This document shows, one piece after another, positions 19,594 to 28,500 of a stretch of DNA of 64,000 nt. The notes beneath the pieces are model-generated. The model was not told the DNA's origin. It did no database searches and worked only from the letters and a program-made list of their open reading frames with translations. This DNA is from Roseibium aggregatum (GTDB taxonomy: Bacteria; Pseudomonadota; Alphaproteobacteria; Rhizobiales; Stappiaceae). The translations under genes were made by a program, and so were the position numbers. The stretch covers positions 1,860,001-1,924,000 of the forward strand of contig NZ_JAEKJZ010000001.1 of assembly GCF_017309185.1 (NCBI RefSeq), in the 5' to 3' direction. Within the stretch, counting starts at the first letter, position 1. Every line of letters begins with the position of its first letter.

Positions 19594-19913
19594 CCCTTGC
19601 GGCGTCGGGGGCTTCTGTCAGACAAGGTCGGCTGATCGTTAGGGTTTCTGGAAGACGTCAGATTGCTTCAACTCCAGGGCCTTTTTTCAAGGCTGGGCGC
19701 CTGTCCCATAGGACACTGGAATGAGGGTTCTATCTCATTGTTCGTAAGGCGAATTCTGAATTTGTTGTTGAAGTATTCACCGTAATTTTCAAGTTTTTTA
19801 ATTGTCATTGTAAAAAATAACAATAATCTATTGCGTTTTTTCTACTGGTTCACTTCAAGTTAAGTGACGCCTTGTCAAGGTTCGACGAGTAGCTGATCTA
19901 AGGTGATGCCTCG
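19594..19913. other. AT-rich intergenic region between the FecR paralogs
   Basis: This 320-nt stretch is clearly AT-rich at about 19730-19860, in contrast to its GC-rich surroundings, and likely holds a separate promoter for the second FecR gene. I cannot choose a -35/-10 pair with confidence. Confidence 0.5.
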
Positions 19914-20858
19914 ATGTCTTTGGTGTTCGTTCGACAGACTTTGGAAGTGATGAATAAACTTGGAAATCCGATTTTTACCGGTGCCGCGGCACCGAGCCTC
20001 GGCAGGATTTTTGCTGTCCAGGTTCTAATATTGTCGATTGCCGCGTTTAACGGGGCAACTGCTTTTGCGGAAGAGTGGGTGGTCAATCGGGTATCCGGCG
20101 TTGTCTACTTCGTCGCCCCGGGCGTCCAGGCTTTTCGCGTCAAGAAAGGCATGGTCTTCGAAAAGGGCTACACTATGGGCACGCGCGCCGGCGGTCGTGC
20201 ACTGATTGTTCGCGGCAAAGAGACGATATCCGTCGGTCCCAACACGACGTTTGCACTGTCGAAACAGCTCAGCAAGGGACGGAAGACAACACTTCTGCAG
20301 CGCAAGGGTAATTTGACGATCGATGTTCAAAAGCGAGCGAGACCCCATTTTTCAGTTGAAACGCCGTTTTTGGCTGCGGTCGTGAAAGGAACGCGATTTG
20401 GCGTTTCGGTCAGTTCCAGACAGGCACAAGTCTCCGTCGAAAGGGGGCTGGTCGCGGTGGAAGATTTTGCGTCCGGTGAACGCGTTGATTTGGGTGCGGG
20501 ACAAAGCGCTTCCAGTGAGCCTGGAAGAAAGGCTGGCTTGTCCGTGGGTGGGGCGACGCGCCCCAAGACCCGCCCTGGAAAAAAGCGGGCTCCTCTGTTC
20601 AACGCTCAGACCGGCCCCCTATCCGGCGCCTCGAACAACTCCGGCAAGTCGGCGGGGTCGAATTCCAATTCCGGATCGGGCAACAACAATGCCGGAGGCA
20701 AAGGCAACGGAAGCTCGAGCAGCAGCAATGCCGGCGGGAATGGCAACGGGAATTCCTCAAACAGCAACGCTGGCGGGAATGGCAATGGCAACGGCAATTC
20801 GGGCAACAGCAATGCCGGTGGCAACGGCAACGGCAATGCCAACGGAAAAAACAAGTAA
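19914..20858 (+). CDS. Exported FecR-domain protein with Asn/Gly/Ser repeat tail (copy 2)
   Basis: A 314-residue paralog of the preceding gene. A signal anchor (IFAVQVLILSIAAFNGATAFA) precedes a FecR domain with WVVNRVSGVVYFV, VGPNTTFALS and VETPFLAAVVKGTRFGV, and an ERVDLGAGQSASS end that matches copy 1. The tail from about residue 235 consists of imperfect SNAGGNGNGN units and also ends NGKNK. The ATG at 19914 has a good AAGGTGA Shine-Dalgarno; another ATG lies 36 nt inside. The gene immediately precedes the CHASE2 protein. Role inferred: periplasmic partner or ligand of that receptor. Confidence 0.82.
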   Translation: MSLVFVRQTLEVMNKLGNPIFTGAAAPSLGRIFAVQVLILSIAAFNGATAFAEEWVVNRVSGVVYFVAPGVQAFRVKKGMVFEKGYTMGTRAGGRALIVRGKETISVGPNTTFALSKQLSKGRKTTLLQRKGNLTIDVQKRARPHFSVETPFLAAVVKGTRFGVSVSSRQAQVSVERGLVAVEDFASGERVDLGAGQSASSEPGRKAGLSVGGATRPKTRPGKKRAPLFNAQTGPLSGASNNSGKSAGSNSNSGSGNNNAGGKGNGSSSSSNAGGNGNGNSSNSNAGGNGNGNGNSGNSNAGGNGNGNANGKNK

Positions 20859-20999
20859 CGCACGTCAGGCAGTCGGCTCCGGGAGAGCCGTTGGCCGTTC
20901 GACGTTGCGGACTGCTGCTTCCTTGAGAGCGAGCGATGGGATCAAGACCGGGGGTGATGATCAACGACCCCGGTTCAAACGGGAATTTGGTTAGAGAGA

Positions 21000-23801
21000 G
21001 TGCTGAAGTCCTTCAAACAAGGAATGAGATGCGCCACGAACGCAATGATCCTGACACTCATTATCGTGGCGGGTGTTCTGGCTATGCGCGCATGGGGGCT
21101 TACAGCCGAATTTGACCGTTATCTGTGGGAAACACGGTTCAGCCTGGACCAGCGACCCGTGTCCGGCGAAATCGTCATGGTCGACATTGACGCCAGGAGC
21201 CTCGACCAGCTTGGCGTCTGGCCGTTGCCACGGCGCATTTACGCCGACCTGATTGACAGATTGAACGCGGCAGGTGCTGAGGAAATCGTTTTCGACGTTG
21301 ATTTCAGCTCCGCTTCCGATGCCGAGGAAGACAGAATTTTCGCCTCGGCGATCGAACGGGCCGGAAACGTAAGCCTTGCCGTCTTTCTCCAATCAGCCAC
21401 AGCCGATCCGGACTCTGGCCAGATCATCAATCGACCACTGGATATGTTCCTGGAAAATGCATGGCCGGTGGTGGTGATGGTGCCGATGGAGGACGACAGC
21501 CGGATCTGGCGAAACCTTTATGGCTATGACATTGGCGGAACAACAGAACTTTCCGTTGCCTCTTACATGAGCGGGTATTCCGGAGACCCTGCAGGTGCGT
21601 TCACGCTGGATTTCGGGATAGCGATCGACCAGTTGCCGCGCGTTTCCCTGATCGATGCTCTGAACGCCGCTGCGGATGAGGAAACGTTCGCGGGAAGAAA
21701 GGTTATCGTCGGTGCGAGTGCGCTTGAGCTTCGTGATCTGTTCGCTGTTCCGGTCTTCGATTTGCTGCCCGGTAGCCTTATCCAGGCGCTTGGCGCCGAG
21801 ACGCTGATCCAGAACCGTGCGCTGACAATCGGCGGGGAAGGGGTCGCTGTCGCCGGAGTGCTCATTGTCTTGTTGCTGCTCATGATGACCAGCATTGACG
21901 GATGGCGGGTCAAGGTCGTGATCCTGGGGCTATGCGCCGTGGTGATCGAAGTCATCGCCTTCGCACTCCACAAGAACGAAACTCTCCTGGCCTCGACCGC
22001 GAGCGCGCATATTGCGCTCCTCATCGCCGCTGCCGGCGTCGTGTTCCGTGAACTCGGATTTCACAAGATTCTCCTGCATGTCACCACCATCGGCAAGCGG
22101 AACAGTGAACGGATGCTCGGGCTCGTGTTCGATGACAGTTTCGACGCGATTGTCGTCTTGAATGCGCAAGGAAGGATCACCGCCGCAAGTCAGGTGGCGC
22201 GCACTCTGTTCAAGTGTCACGAACCGGTGGGCAAGGCCGCCGCCGACCTCTTGCCGCAGGACCTTGTCGACGAAGCCAATTCCGTGCTCGCGATGCAATC
22301 CACAACTGTACCGGTTCCCAAGATTTCGGTGCTGCATCGGCACGGGGAGAAACACAGATACATTGAGTATGTCGTCACCCGCTCTGAAAGAGCAGTTGCG
22401 AAAGCAGACCGGCGCCGACAGGTGGAAACGCAAGCCGTTGCCTGTCTGACCTGCCGCGATGTGACCGAAGAGCGTGAATCTGCCGCGCAGTTGAAATATC
22501 TGGCCAGGTTCAACCCGATTACAGGCCTCCTGAACCGGGCCGGTTTCGAAGACGAACTCACCAAGTTGGCCGCGGGAACGAGGACGAGCGGCCGGGATCT
22601 TCTCGTGGTCCAGTTTGCCATTATCAATCTGGACCAGATCATCGCGTCGCTAGGGTTTTCTTTCGGAGACAAGATTCGGCATGCGGTTGCTTCACGGCTA
22701 AAAAACTATCTGGAGCATGAGGTGGTCTGGTCGGCAATCACGGCCGATGTGTTTGCTGGCGCACTGGCAATCGATCCAGATGCTGATTTCGAGGAATCCT
22801 TTGTCGAAACGGTGGAGCGAGTCGTTGGGGAAGATTATTCCCTTGATGGCTCCCGCATTACCGTGCAGCTGAAATTCGGTTATGTACGATCCAACGGTCC
22901 GATGGCGGCCGATGAGGTTCTCAAGGCGTCCGGAAACGCGCTCTCCAGGGTGCGCCGGGAAACGCGAAGCGCCGTTCTGGCATTCCGTCCCGAAATGAAC
23001 GAAGCCCTGGAAAGACGCCGGAAACTGGAAACCGAACTGTTCAAGGCAATCGTGCGGGACGAGTTGAGAGTGGTTTATCAGCCGCTTGTCGATCTGAAGG
23101 ATGGCGCAATTGTCGGAGCCGAGGCCCTGCTGCGATGGGAGCATCGACTGATGGGGTCAATCTCACCGGTCGAGTTCATTCCCATCGCCGAGGAGAACGG
23201 TTACATCGTCGAACTGGGGGCCTGGGTTTTGAACAGGGCCATGAAGGAAGCGATGACACTATCCGATGCGTTGCGGCTGTCCGTAAACGTATCGGCCATT
23301 CAGTTCAGCCGCGGCAACGTTGTGTCGACGGTCATTGAAGCTCTGGACCGGACAAATTTCCCTGCGGGGCGACTGGATCTGGAGATCACGGAGTCTCTGT
23401 TTATCGACGAAAGCCTGGATCTGCGGTTTTGCATGGAAGAGTTGAAGGCTCTTGGCTGCAGTTTCTCGCTGGACGATTTCGGAACGGGGTATTCTTCGCT
23501 CGGATACATACCCAAGTATCCGTTTTCAAAAATCAAACTGGACCGTTCTTTCGTTCGCGAAAATATCGACAGCGAAAAAGACATTGCAATCATCGAGGCC
23601 GTGTTGCATCTCGCCTCGGGCAACAATATGTCCGTTTTGGTCGAAGGGATTGAAACACCGGACCAGGCTCGGAAATTGTGCGAGCTGGGCTGTCAGTACG
23701 GTCAGGGATACCTTTATGGCCGTCCGATGTCAGCTATAGAACTGTCTGCGCTTCTTGCTTCGGCAGGCCAATATCCGGAGCTGAAGACGTCTTGTTCATG
23801 A
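21000..23801 (+). CDS. CHASE2-PAS-(degenerate GGDEF)-EAL membrane protein
   Basis: A 933-residue receptor. An N-terminal helix (about 12-34) leads into a periplasmic CHASE2 sensor (VSGEIVMVDIDARSLDQLGVWPLPR, to about 275), then three membrane helices (about 280-350), a PAS domain (about 375-480), a GGDEF fold (about 500-655) and an EAL domain (about 672-925). The GGDEF signature is replaced by ITADVFAG near residue 580, so cyclase activity is unlikely. The EAL site is intact: GAEALLRWEH (EAL at 708-710) and DDFGTGYSSLGYI, predicting cyclic-di-GMP phosphodiesterase activity. The start is GTG at 21000. It follows two FecR paralogs on the same strand. Confidence 0.9.
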   Translation: MLKSFKQGMRCATNAMILTLIIVAGVLAMRAWGLTAEFDRYLWETRFSLDQRPVSGEIVMVDIDARSLDQLGVWPLPRRIYADLIDRLNAAGAEEIVFDVDFSSASDAEEDRIFASAIERAGNVSLAVFLQSATADPDSGQIINRPLDMFLENAWPVVVMVPMEDDSRIWRNLYGYDIGGTTELSVASYMSGYSGDPAGAFTLDFGIAIDQLPRVSLIDALNAAADEETFAGRKVIVGASALELRDLFAVPVFDLLPGSLIQALGAETLIQNRALTIGGEGVAVAGVLIVLLLLMMTSIDGWRVKVVILGLCAVVIEVIAFALHKNETLLASTASAHIALLIAAAGVVFRELGFHKILLHVTTIGKRNSERMLGLVFDDSFDAIVVLNAQGRITAASQVARTLFKCHEPVGKAAADLLPQDLVDEANSVLAMQSTTVPVPKISVLHRHGEKHRYIEYVVTRSERAVAKADRRRQVETQAVACLTCRDVTEERESAAQLKYLARFNPITGLLNRAGFEDELTKLAAGTRTSGRDLLVVQFAIINLDQIIASLGFSFGDKIRHAVASRLKNYLEHEVVWSAITADVFAGALAIDPDADFEESFVETVERVVGEDYSLDGSRITVQLKFGYVRSNGPMAADEVLKASGNALSRVRRETRSAVLAFRPEMNEALERRRKLETELFKAIVRDELRVVYQPLVDLKDGAIVGAEALLRWEHRLMGSISPVEFIPIAEENGYIVELGAWVLNRAMKEAMTLSDALRLSVNVSAIQFSRGNVVSTVIEALDRTNFPAGRLDLEITESLFIDESLDLRFCMEELKALGCSFSLDDFGTGYSSLGYIPKYPFSKIKLDRSFVRENIDSEKDIAIIEAVLHLASGNNMSVLVEGIETPDQARKLCELGCQYGQGYLYGRPMSAIELSALLASAGQYPELKTSCS

Positions 23802-23842
23802 TGGCCCGAGTAACTGCAGCACGGGGTTCGACAATCCATTGA
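23801..23842 (+). CDS. Possible 13-codon bridging ORF
   Basis: The ATG shares one base with the stop of the CHASE2 gene (TGATG) and its own TGA overlaps the TTG start of the dehydrogenase gene. The 13-residue product (MARVTAARGSTIH) has no features. It may serve only as a translational bridge; it could equally be chance. Confidence 0.25.
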   Translation: MARVTAARGSTIH

Positions 23843-24867
23843 AAAAAACACTCTCAATCGCGGAGGCACAGCGACTGGCCGAGGCCGCGTTGATCGCGGC
23901 GGGGACGGCGCCGGAAAACGCCAGGCCCGTCGCGCGCGCGCTGGTCGCGGCGGAGGCTTCCGGACAGCCGGGGCACGGTCTGTCGCGAATTCCGTCCTAT
24001 GTCGAGCAGGTGCGAACGAGCAAGGTTCGCGGCGGGGCTGTTCCTTCCGCTGAACTCGTCAAGCCCGGCGTTTTGCGGATCGATGCGGGATTCGGCTTTG
24101 CCTATCCCGCGATCGAGCTCGCTCTTGAAAAACTGCCTGCGATGGCTCGGGCCAACGGCGTCGCACTCGCCGCAATCGGAAGATCGCACCATTTCGGACA
24201 AGGCGGGGCGCATTGCGAACGTCTGGCGGAAAACGGCCTTGTGGCCATGATTTTCGGCAATGCTCCGAAGGCCGTCGCGCCCTGGGGCGGTTCCCGCGCG
24301 CTTTTCGGCACCAACCCGATTTGCTTCGCGGCGCCGGGCCCGGAGGGAATGCCGCCTCTGGTGATCGATTTCGCGGTCTCGAGGGTTGCGAAGGGCAAGA
24401 TCATGGCAGCCGAGCGCACCGGGAAATCCATTCCGGAAGGCTGGGCGCTCGATGAAAAAGGTCAACCGACAACAAACGCTGCCGATGCCATGAAAGGGAC
24501 GATGATCCCGATCGGGGAGGCCAAGGGAGCCGCCCTGGCCATGATGATCGAAGTGTTGTCGGCGGCGCTCGTCGGCGCGCATTTCGGTTTCGAGGCCAGT
24601 GGCCTGTTCGATGGAAAAGGAGAGCCGCCGAATCTCTCTCAGACCATTCTGGCGATCGACCCGGGCGTGACGTCGAACGAAGCATACTGGCAAAGGATCG
24701 CGGTTTTGTTCGAGGAGATCGAACAGACGGACGGCGCCCGCATGCCGGGCAGCCGTAGACTGGAAGCACGTGAGGCAGCCACCCGTGCCGGTCTTTCGGT
24801 CCCTGCGGAAATGTACCGGGATCTTCTTCTGCTGGCCGGAGAACGGTCCGAGGAGACAGGCATCTAG
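23839..24867 (+). CDS. Ldh_2-family NAD(P)-dependent dehydrogenase (malate/L-lactate/sulfolactate type)
   Basis: A 342-residue member of the Ldh_2 (COG2055) family, which oxidises or reduces 2-hydroxy acids such as malate, ureidoglycolate or sulfolactate. It shows GHGLSRIPSYVEQV near the N-terminus, the active-site GRSHHFGQGG, GNAPKAVAPWGGSRALFGTNP at the cofactor site, and GEAKGAALAMMIEVL. The overall layout resembles ComC-type sulfolactate dehydrogenases, but the substrate is not decided. The start is a TTG at 23839 with no clear Shine-Dalgarno, 38 nt after the CHASE2 gene; coupling through the small overlapping ORF is possible. Confidence 0.87.
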   Translation: MKKTLSIAEAQRLAEAALIAAGTAPENARPVARALVAAEASGQPGHGLSRIPSYVEQVRTSKVRGGAVPSAELVKPGVLRIDAGFGFAYPAIELALEKLPAMARANGVALAAIGRSHHFGQGGAHCERLAENGLVAMIFGNAPKAVAPWGGSRALFGTNPICFAAPGPEGMPPLVIDFAVSRVAKGKIMAAERTGKSIPEGWALDEKGQPTTNAADAMKGTMIPIGEAKGAALAMMIEVLSAALVGAHFGFEASGLFDGKGEPPNLSQTILAIDPGVTSNEAYWQRIAVLFEEIEQTDGARMPGSRRLEAREAATRAGLSVPAEMYRDLLLLAGERSEETGI

Positions 24868-24924
24868 GACCGAAAAGATCCGCAGGGAGCCTTGCTGACC
24901 GTTTTCGAGGTCCGTTTGCCCGGG

Positions 24925-25278
24925 TCAGGATCCGTTGAGCCGTTCCTGTAACGCCGCGATCTCGTCGGCAAGTCCCTGGGCCTGTCTTTGGAGCCGGTCC
25001 AGAGCAACCCTCACGCCGTCGAGATCCGCCGAAGCCGGTTCGTCCATGACCGGGGGCGTGCCCCGGCCGACGAGCAGCCAGGTTGGGCTGACGTTCAATA
25101 GGCCGGCAAGAAGAACAAGCTTGTTGGAACGCGGTTCGGAGCGGTCCGATTCCCAGCTGTGCAGCGTGGAGGTCTTGATGCCGAGCCGTCGCGCCAATTG
25201 CGCCGTGGACAGGCCTGAAACGTCTCGGGCCTTGCAGATACGTTCGCCGAGTGTGTAGTCACTGCTCTTGGAAGACAT
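24925..25278 (-). CDS. Small XRE-family transcriptional regulator
   Basis: A 117-residue DNA-binding protein. The HTH_3 domain spans about residues 10-70 with LGERICKARDVSGLSTAQLA, LGIKTSTLHSWESDRSEPRS and LVLLAGLLNVSPTWLLVGRG. The tail is a Leu-rich likely coiled coil (VRVALDRLQRQAQGLADEIA). The ATG at 25278 is chosen for its GGGAG seven nt upstream; longer in-frame starts would add about 34 unrelated residues. It is convergent with the dehydrogenase gene. Target unknown. Confidence 0.88.
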   Translation of the reverse strand: MSSKSSDYTLGERICKARDVSGLSTAQLARRLGIKTSTLHSWESDRSEPRSNKLVLLAGLLNVSPTWLLVGRGTPPVMDEPASADLDGVRVALDRLQRQAQGLADEIAALQERLNGS

Positions 25279-25531
25279 AACCGAACTCCCGTCGGCTTCT
25301 TGGCGTTCCAAAGCCTGTTGATCGGGGTCCCCGGAATGGGATGGGGGCGTGTTTTTGAAAGGGTGGGTCATGGCGGGCACACTCGCACGTTACCTCTGTG
25401 CACCGCAACCGCAGCCATGGAGAATTGTCGCGTCCGGGTCAGACTGGGGCGTGTTTCGGCCAGTGGCTCGTGAAAAATGACGCCGCGCGGACCAAGGCTG
25501 CTCCAAGGGAAATTGATCGCGAGCATTGGAA
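25279..25531. other. Intergenic region upstream of the XRE gene
   Basis: This 253-nt gap between the tamB stop and the XRE start should hold the XRE promoter. No distinct palindromic operator was recognised. Confidence 0.4.
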
Positions 25532-28500
25532 TTAGTATTCCTTCTCGAAGAAAATCCCGGCTTTTGAAGATCCGTCCGCGCCGACTTCGCCCCGGACTTT
25601 CAGCCCCCTGTCCAGATCGATATCGACCTTCACGCGGCTGGAATCTGAACCGGTTCCCTGTTCGACGCCGAGATAGATGTTGTCGTTAATGTATTTGCCG
25701 ACCGCCACGGACGGGCCTTCGTCGCCATCGGTGTTGATGTCGATGGCATCGAGGCCCAGTGACTTCCGGATCTGGGCGAGAGGGCCGTTGTCGCTTCCAC
25801 CGGTCAAGGTCGCGATGGCGGCGGCAAGGCGGGCCACCTGGGTGGCGGAAAGGTTGCCGACGCTTTTCCCGAACAACAGCAGCGCAAGAACCTCGTCCTG
25901 GGGCAACTCCGGTGACGAACTGAAAGCAATTTGAGGATCGTCCGCCTCGCCGCTGACCGTTACCGTGATGGTGGTGTCGCTCACCGTTGTTGTGGCCACG
26001 AAATTAAGGATCGGGGACAGGGAACCATCGAAGGTCGCGGTTCCCTCTGAGAAGACGAGACGGCGGGTCAGAATATCGAGCTGGCCGCGCTTGAGCGAAA
26101 AGGCCCCGATGGCCTGCGGATCGGCGGTGGTTCCGACCACGTTCAGATTGCCTTGCAGTTCGGCGTCGAGTCCCCGGCCGCGAACAAAGATCCGGCCGGG
26201 CGCGGACAGCACGATATTCAGCCGGGGCGGATTGCTCTTCTGTTGCGCCTGGCTTTGTTTCGTCTCGCCGCCAAGCTCCGCGACCTGCTCGCGGACGGCC
26301 CTGGAGGCGTTGACGTGCCGGACGTCCACCGGAGGGATACTGCCGGGCAGATATTCCGGCACGGAAATATCCGCCTTGTTGATGTTCACTTTCCCCGAAA
26401 TGAGCGCGGACGCGCTCGGCGAGGCGAGGGGCCCGGCAATCTTGACGTCAGCGTCGACACTGGCCGTTACAAGTCCCGGATCGATATAGCGCCCCTCGTC
26501 CAGCTTGATCGACAGATCGGCCGGAAAGTCGTTCTTCAGGCCGACCGTTCCGGACGCCGCCAATGTCCCCCCGGTCGCAAGCTCGCCGCGGATGCCGTCG
26601 AGCGAGGCCCGGTCCTGTGTCGCCGTCGCGGACCCCTGGATATTTTGAACGGTCAGGCCCGTCGAAAGACTGGTGACTTTCAGCCCCACGGGCGTCGCTG
26701 TGATCTGATAGGTCGGAGCCTTGGCAGACCCGCTCACGGTCCCCTTCAGGGAAATGGCGCCGTCGGCGCGAATGCCTGCCTCCAGCATGGGTTTCTTTAT
26801 GGCGGCGGTCGGAACCGTGCCGTCGAGCGTTATCGCCAGAGCGTTGGGTGCCGCCAATCCGACCGTTCCCGACGTCTTGAGGTCGAGGCCACCGGAATTC
26901 GTAACGCTGGTGGATTGGGAGATCTGATCGTCCTTGAGGCTTCCGGTCGATTTCAAGGTCAGGGCCGACAGCCCGTTGTCTTTCAGCTGTTTGGCGATGA
27001 GGCCGCCGCCCGTGATCGACCAGTTGGCCTCAGGCGCGCTTGCACTGCCCTTGGCGGACACGGTCCCCGACAGGCTGCCGCCGAGCCCGAGCGAGGACAC
27101 GAAGGCGTTGGCGAGATTCAGCGGAACTTCCTTGAGCTCGGCGTTGAGATCGAGGGTCTGTCCCGCCGTGCCGGAAACCGCGAAGGAACCGTTGCCGAGT
27201 TGCAGTTCCAATGGTTCGATCACCGCATTGCCATTGGAATAGGAGACGGTGGTCGGGTTTTTCAGTTCACTGGAAATCCCCTGATAGCGCATCGCCAGTT
27301 GCGAAAGTGCCAGGAGGTAGCCGCCAGACTCCGGCTGGCTGAAACGGCTCGTCAGCGTCAAGCCGTCCTTACCGCTCTCATCCATTTTCACATCGGCCGT
27401 CAGAGCGGTGCCGCCGTTGTCCGGCTTCGCCGTTATCTTGGCGCTGTGGATCGGCGTTGCGTCGGTGATCAACTCGGAAACGAGAATGTCCGCGGTGACC
27501 GTTTCAGCGGCGTAAGGGGCCGCCAGATCGGCCTTGAGTTTTACCGTCCCGATACTGACCGACGGAACTTCGATATCGGTTCCGGTGACATCCAGCGAGA
27601 GGGTTTTGCCATCTGGATCGGCGGTGACTGTTCCTTGCAGGCGCCCGCCGATATCCGTCAGAACCAGTGGCGACAGTGAGGCGAGATCCGGGGCATCGAT
27701 CTTCAGGTTGCCTTCCAGCGTTTCCACCGGATTGGCGAGATCCACGATGGCGAGATCTCCAGAGATGGTGTTTCCGGCCAAGGCAATCGAAAGAGGAGAG
27801 ATCTGAGCGCCGCCATCCCGGCTGGTAAGCTCGACATCGACCTCGATCGGTTGGCCGTTCAGGGAAGCCGAGCTCTTGACGACGGCCGTCGGAGCCTTGG
27901 GGTCTGCCGTGGCGTCGGCGGAAAATGCCAGGTTTCTCAGAGGGGTGCCTGACAACAGGATTTCGTCCGAAGACGCATCCGCCTTGACCTTGAGCGCAGC
28001 GACCGGTCCGGAGGTGGTCGCCTTCAGCTTGACGCTGCCGCCGAGTTGAGGATCGACTTTCGAGAGATCGGCGAGGCTGGCGGAAAGGTCGGATGTCAGC
28101 GTGTTGTCCCGATAGGCCGCCTTGCCGGACACATCGAGTGCCTCGTTCTTCAGGGCAAGGCTTTCGGCCGCGATGTCGTCTTGCCCGTTCAGCCGGATCG
28201 ACGCGTCGATCCGGCTTTCTCCGGTAAGAAGCGCATCGGCCTGGGCCGTTCCGGTGATCAAGTCCCGTGTGACAAGGGCAATGGCGGCTGACCCGTCTAC
28301 AGCCGTGGGGTCAAGGTCTGCGGAAAACGATGCCGCAACGCTGCCGCCAAGCTCGCGGCCCGCAAGACCTGCGAATTTCGAAAGGTCAGCCAGGGAAAGC
28401 CGGCCCTGAGTGGAAACCTTCTCGGCTGAAAACCGGCTGTCGTTCAGCGTGACCGTCCCGACCTGGGTATCGATTGCAAGATCGGAGAGGTGAGCCGTCT

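Noticed and set aside
26153..27679. Plus-strand open frame of 508 codons inside tamB
   Set aside because: Antisense shadow of the beta-strand-rich tamB gene; Arg/Gly-rich with no domain.
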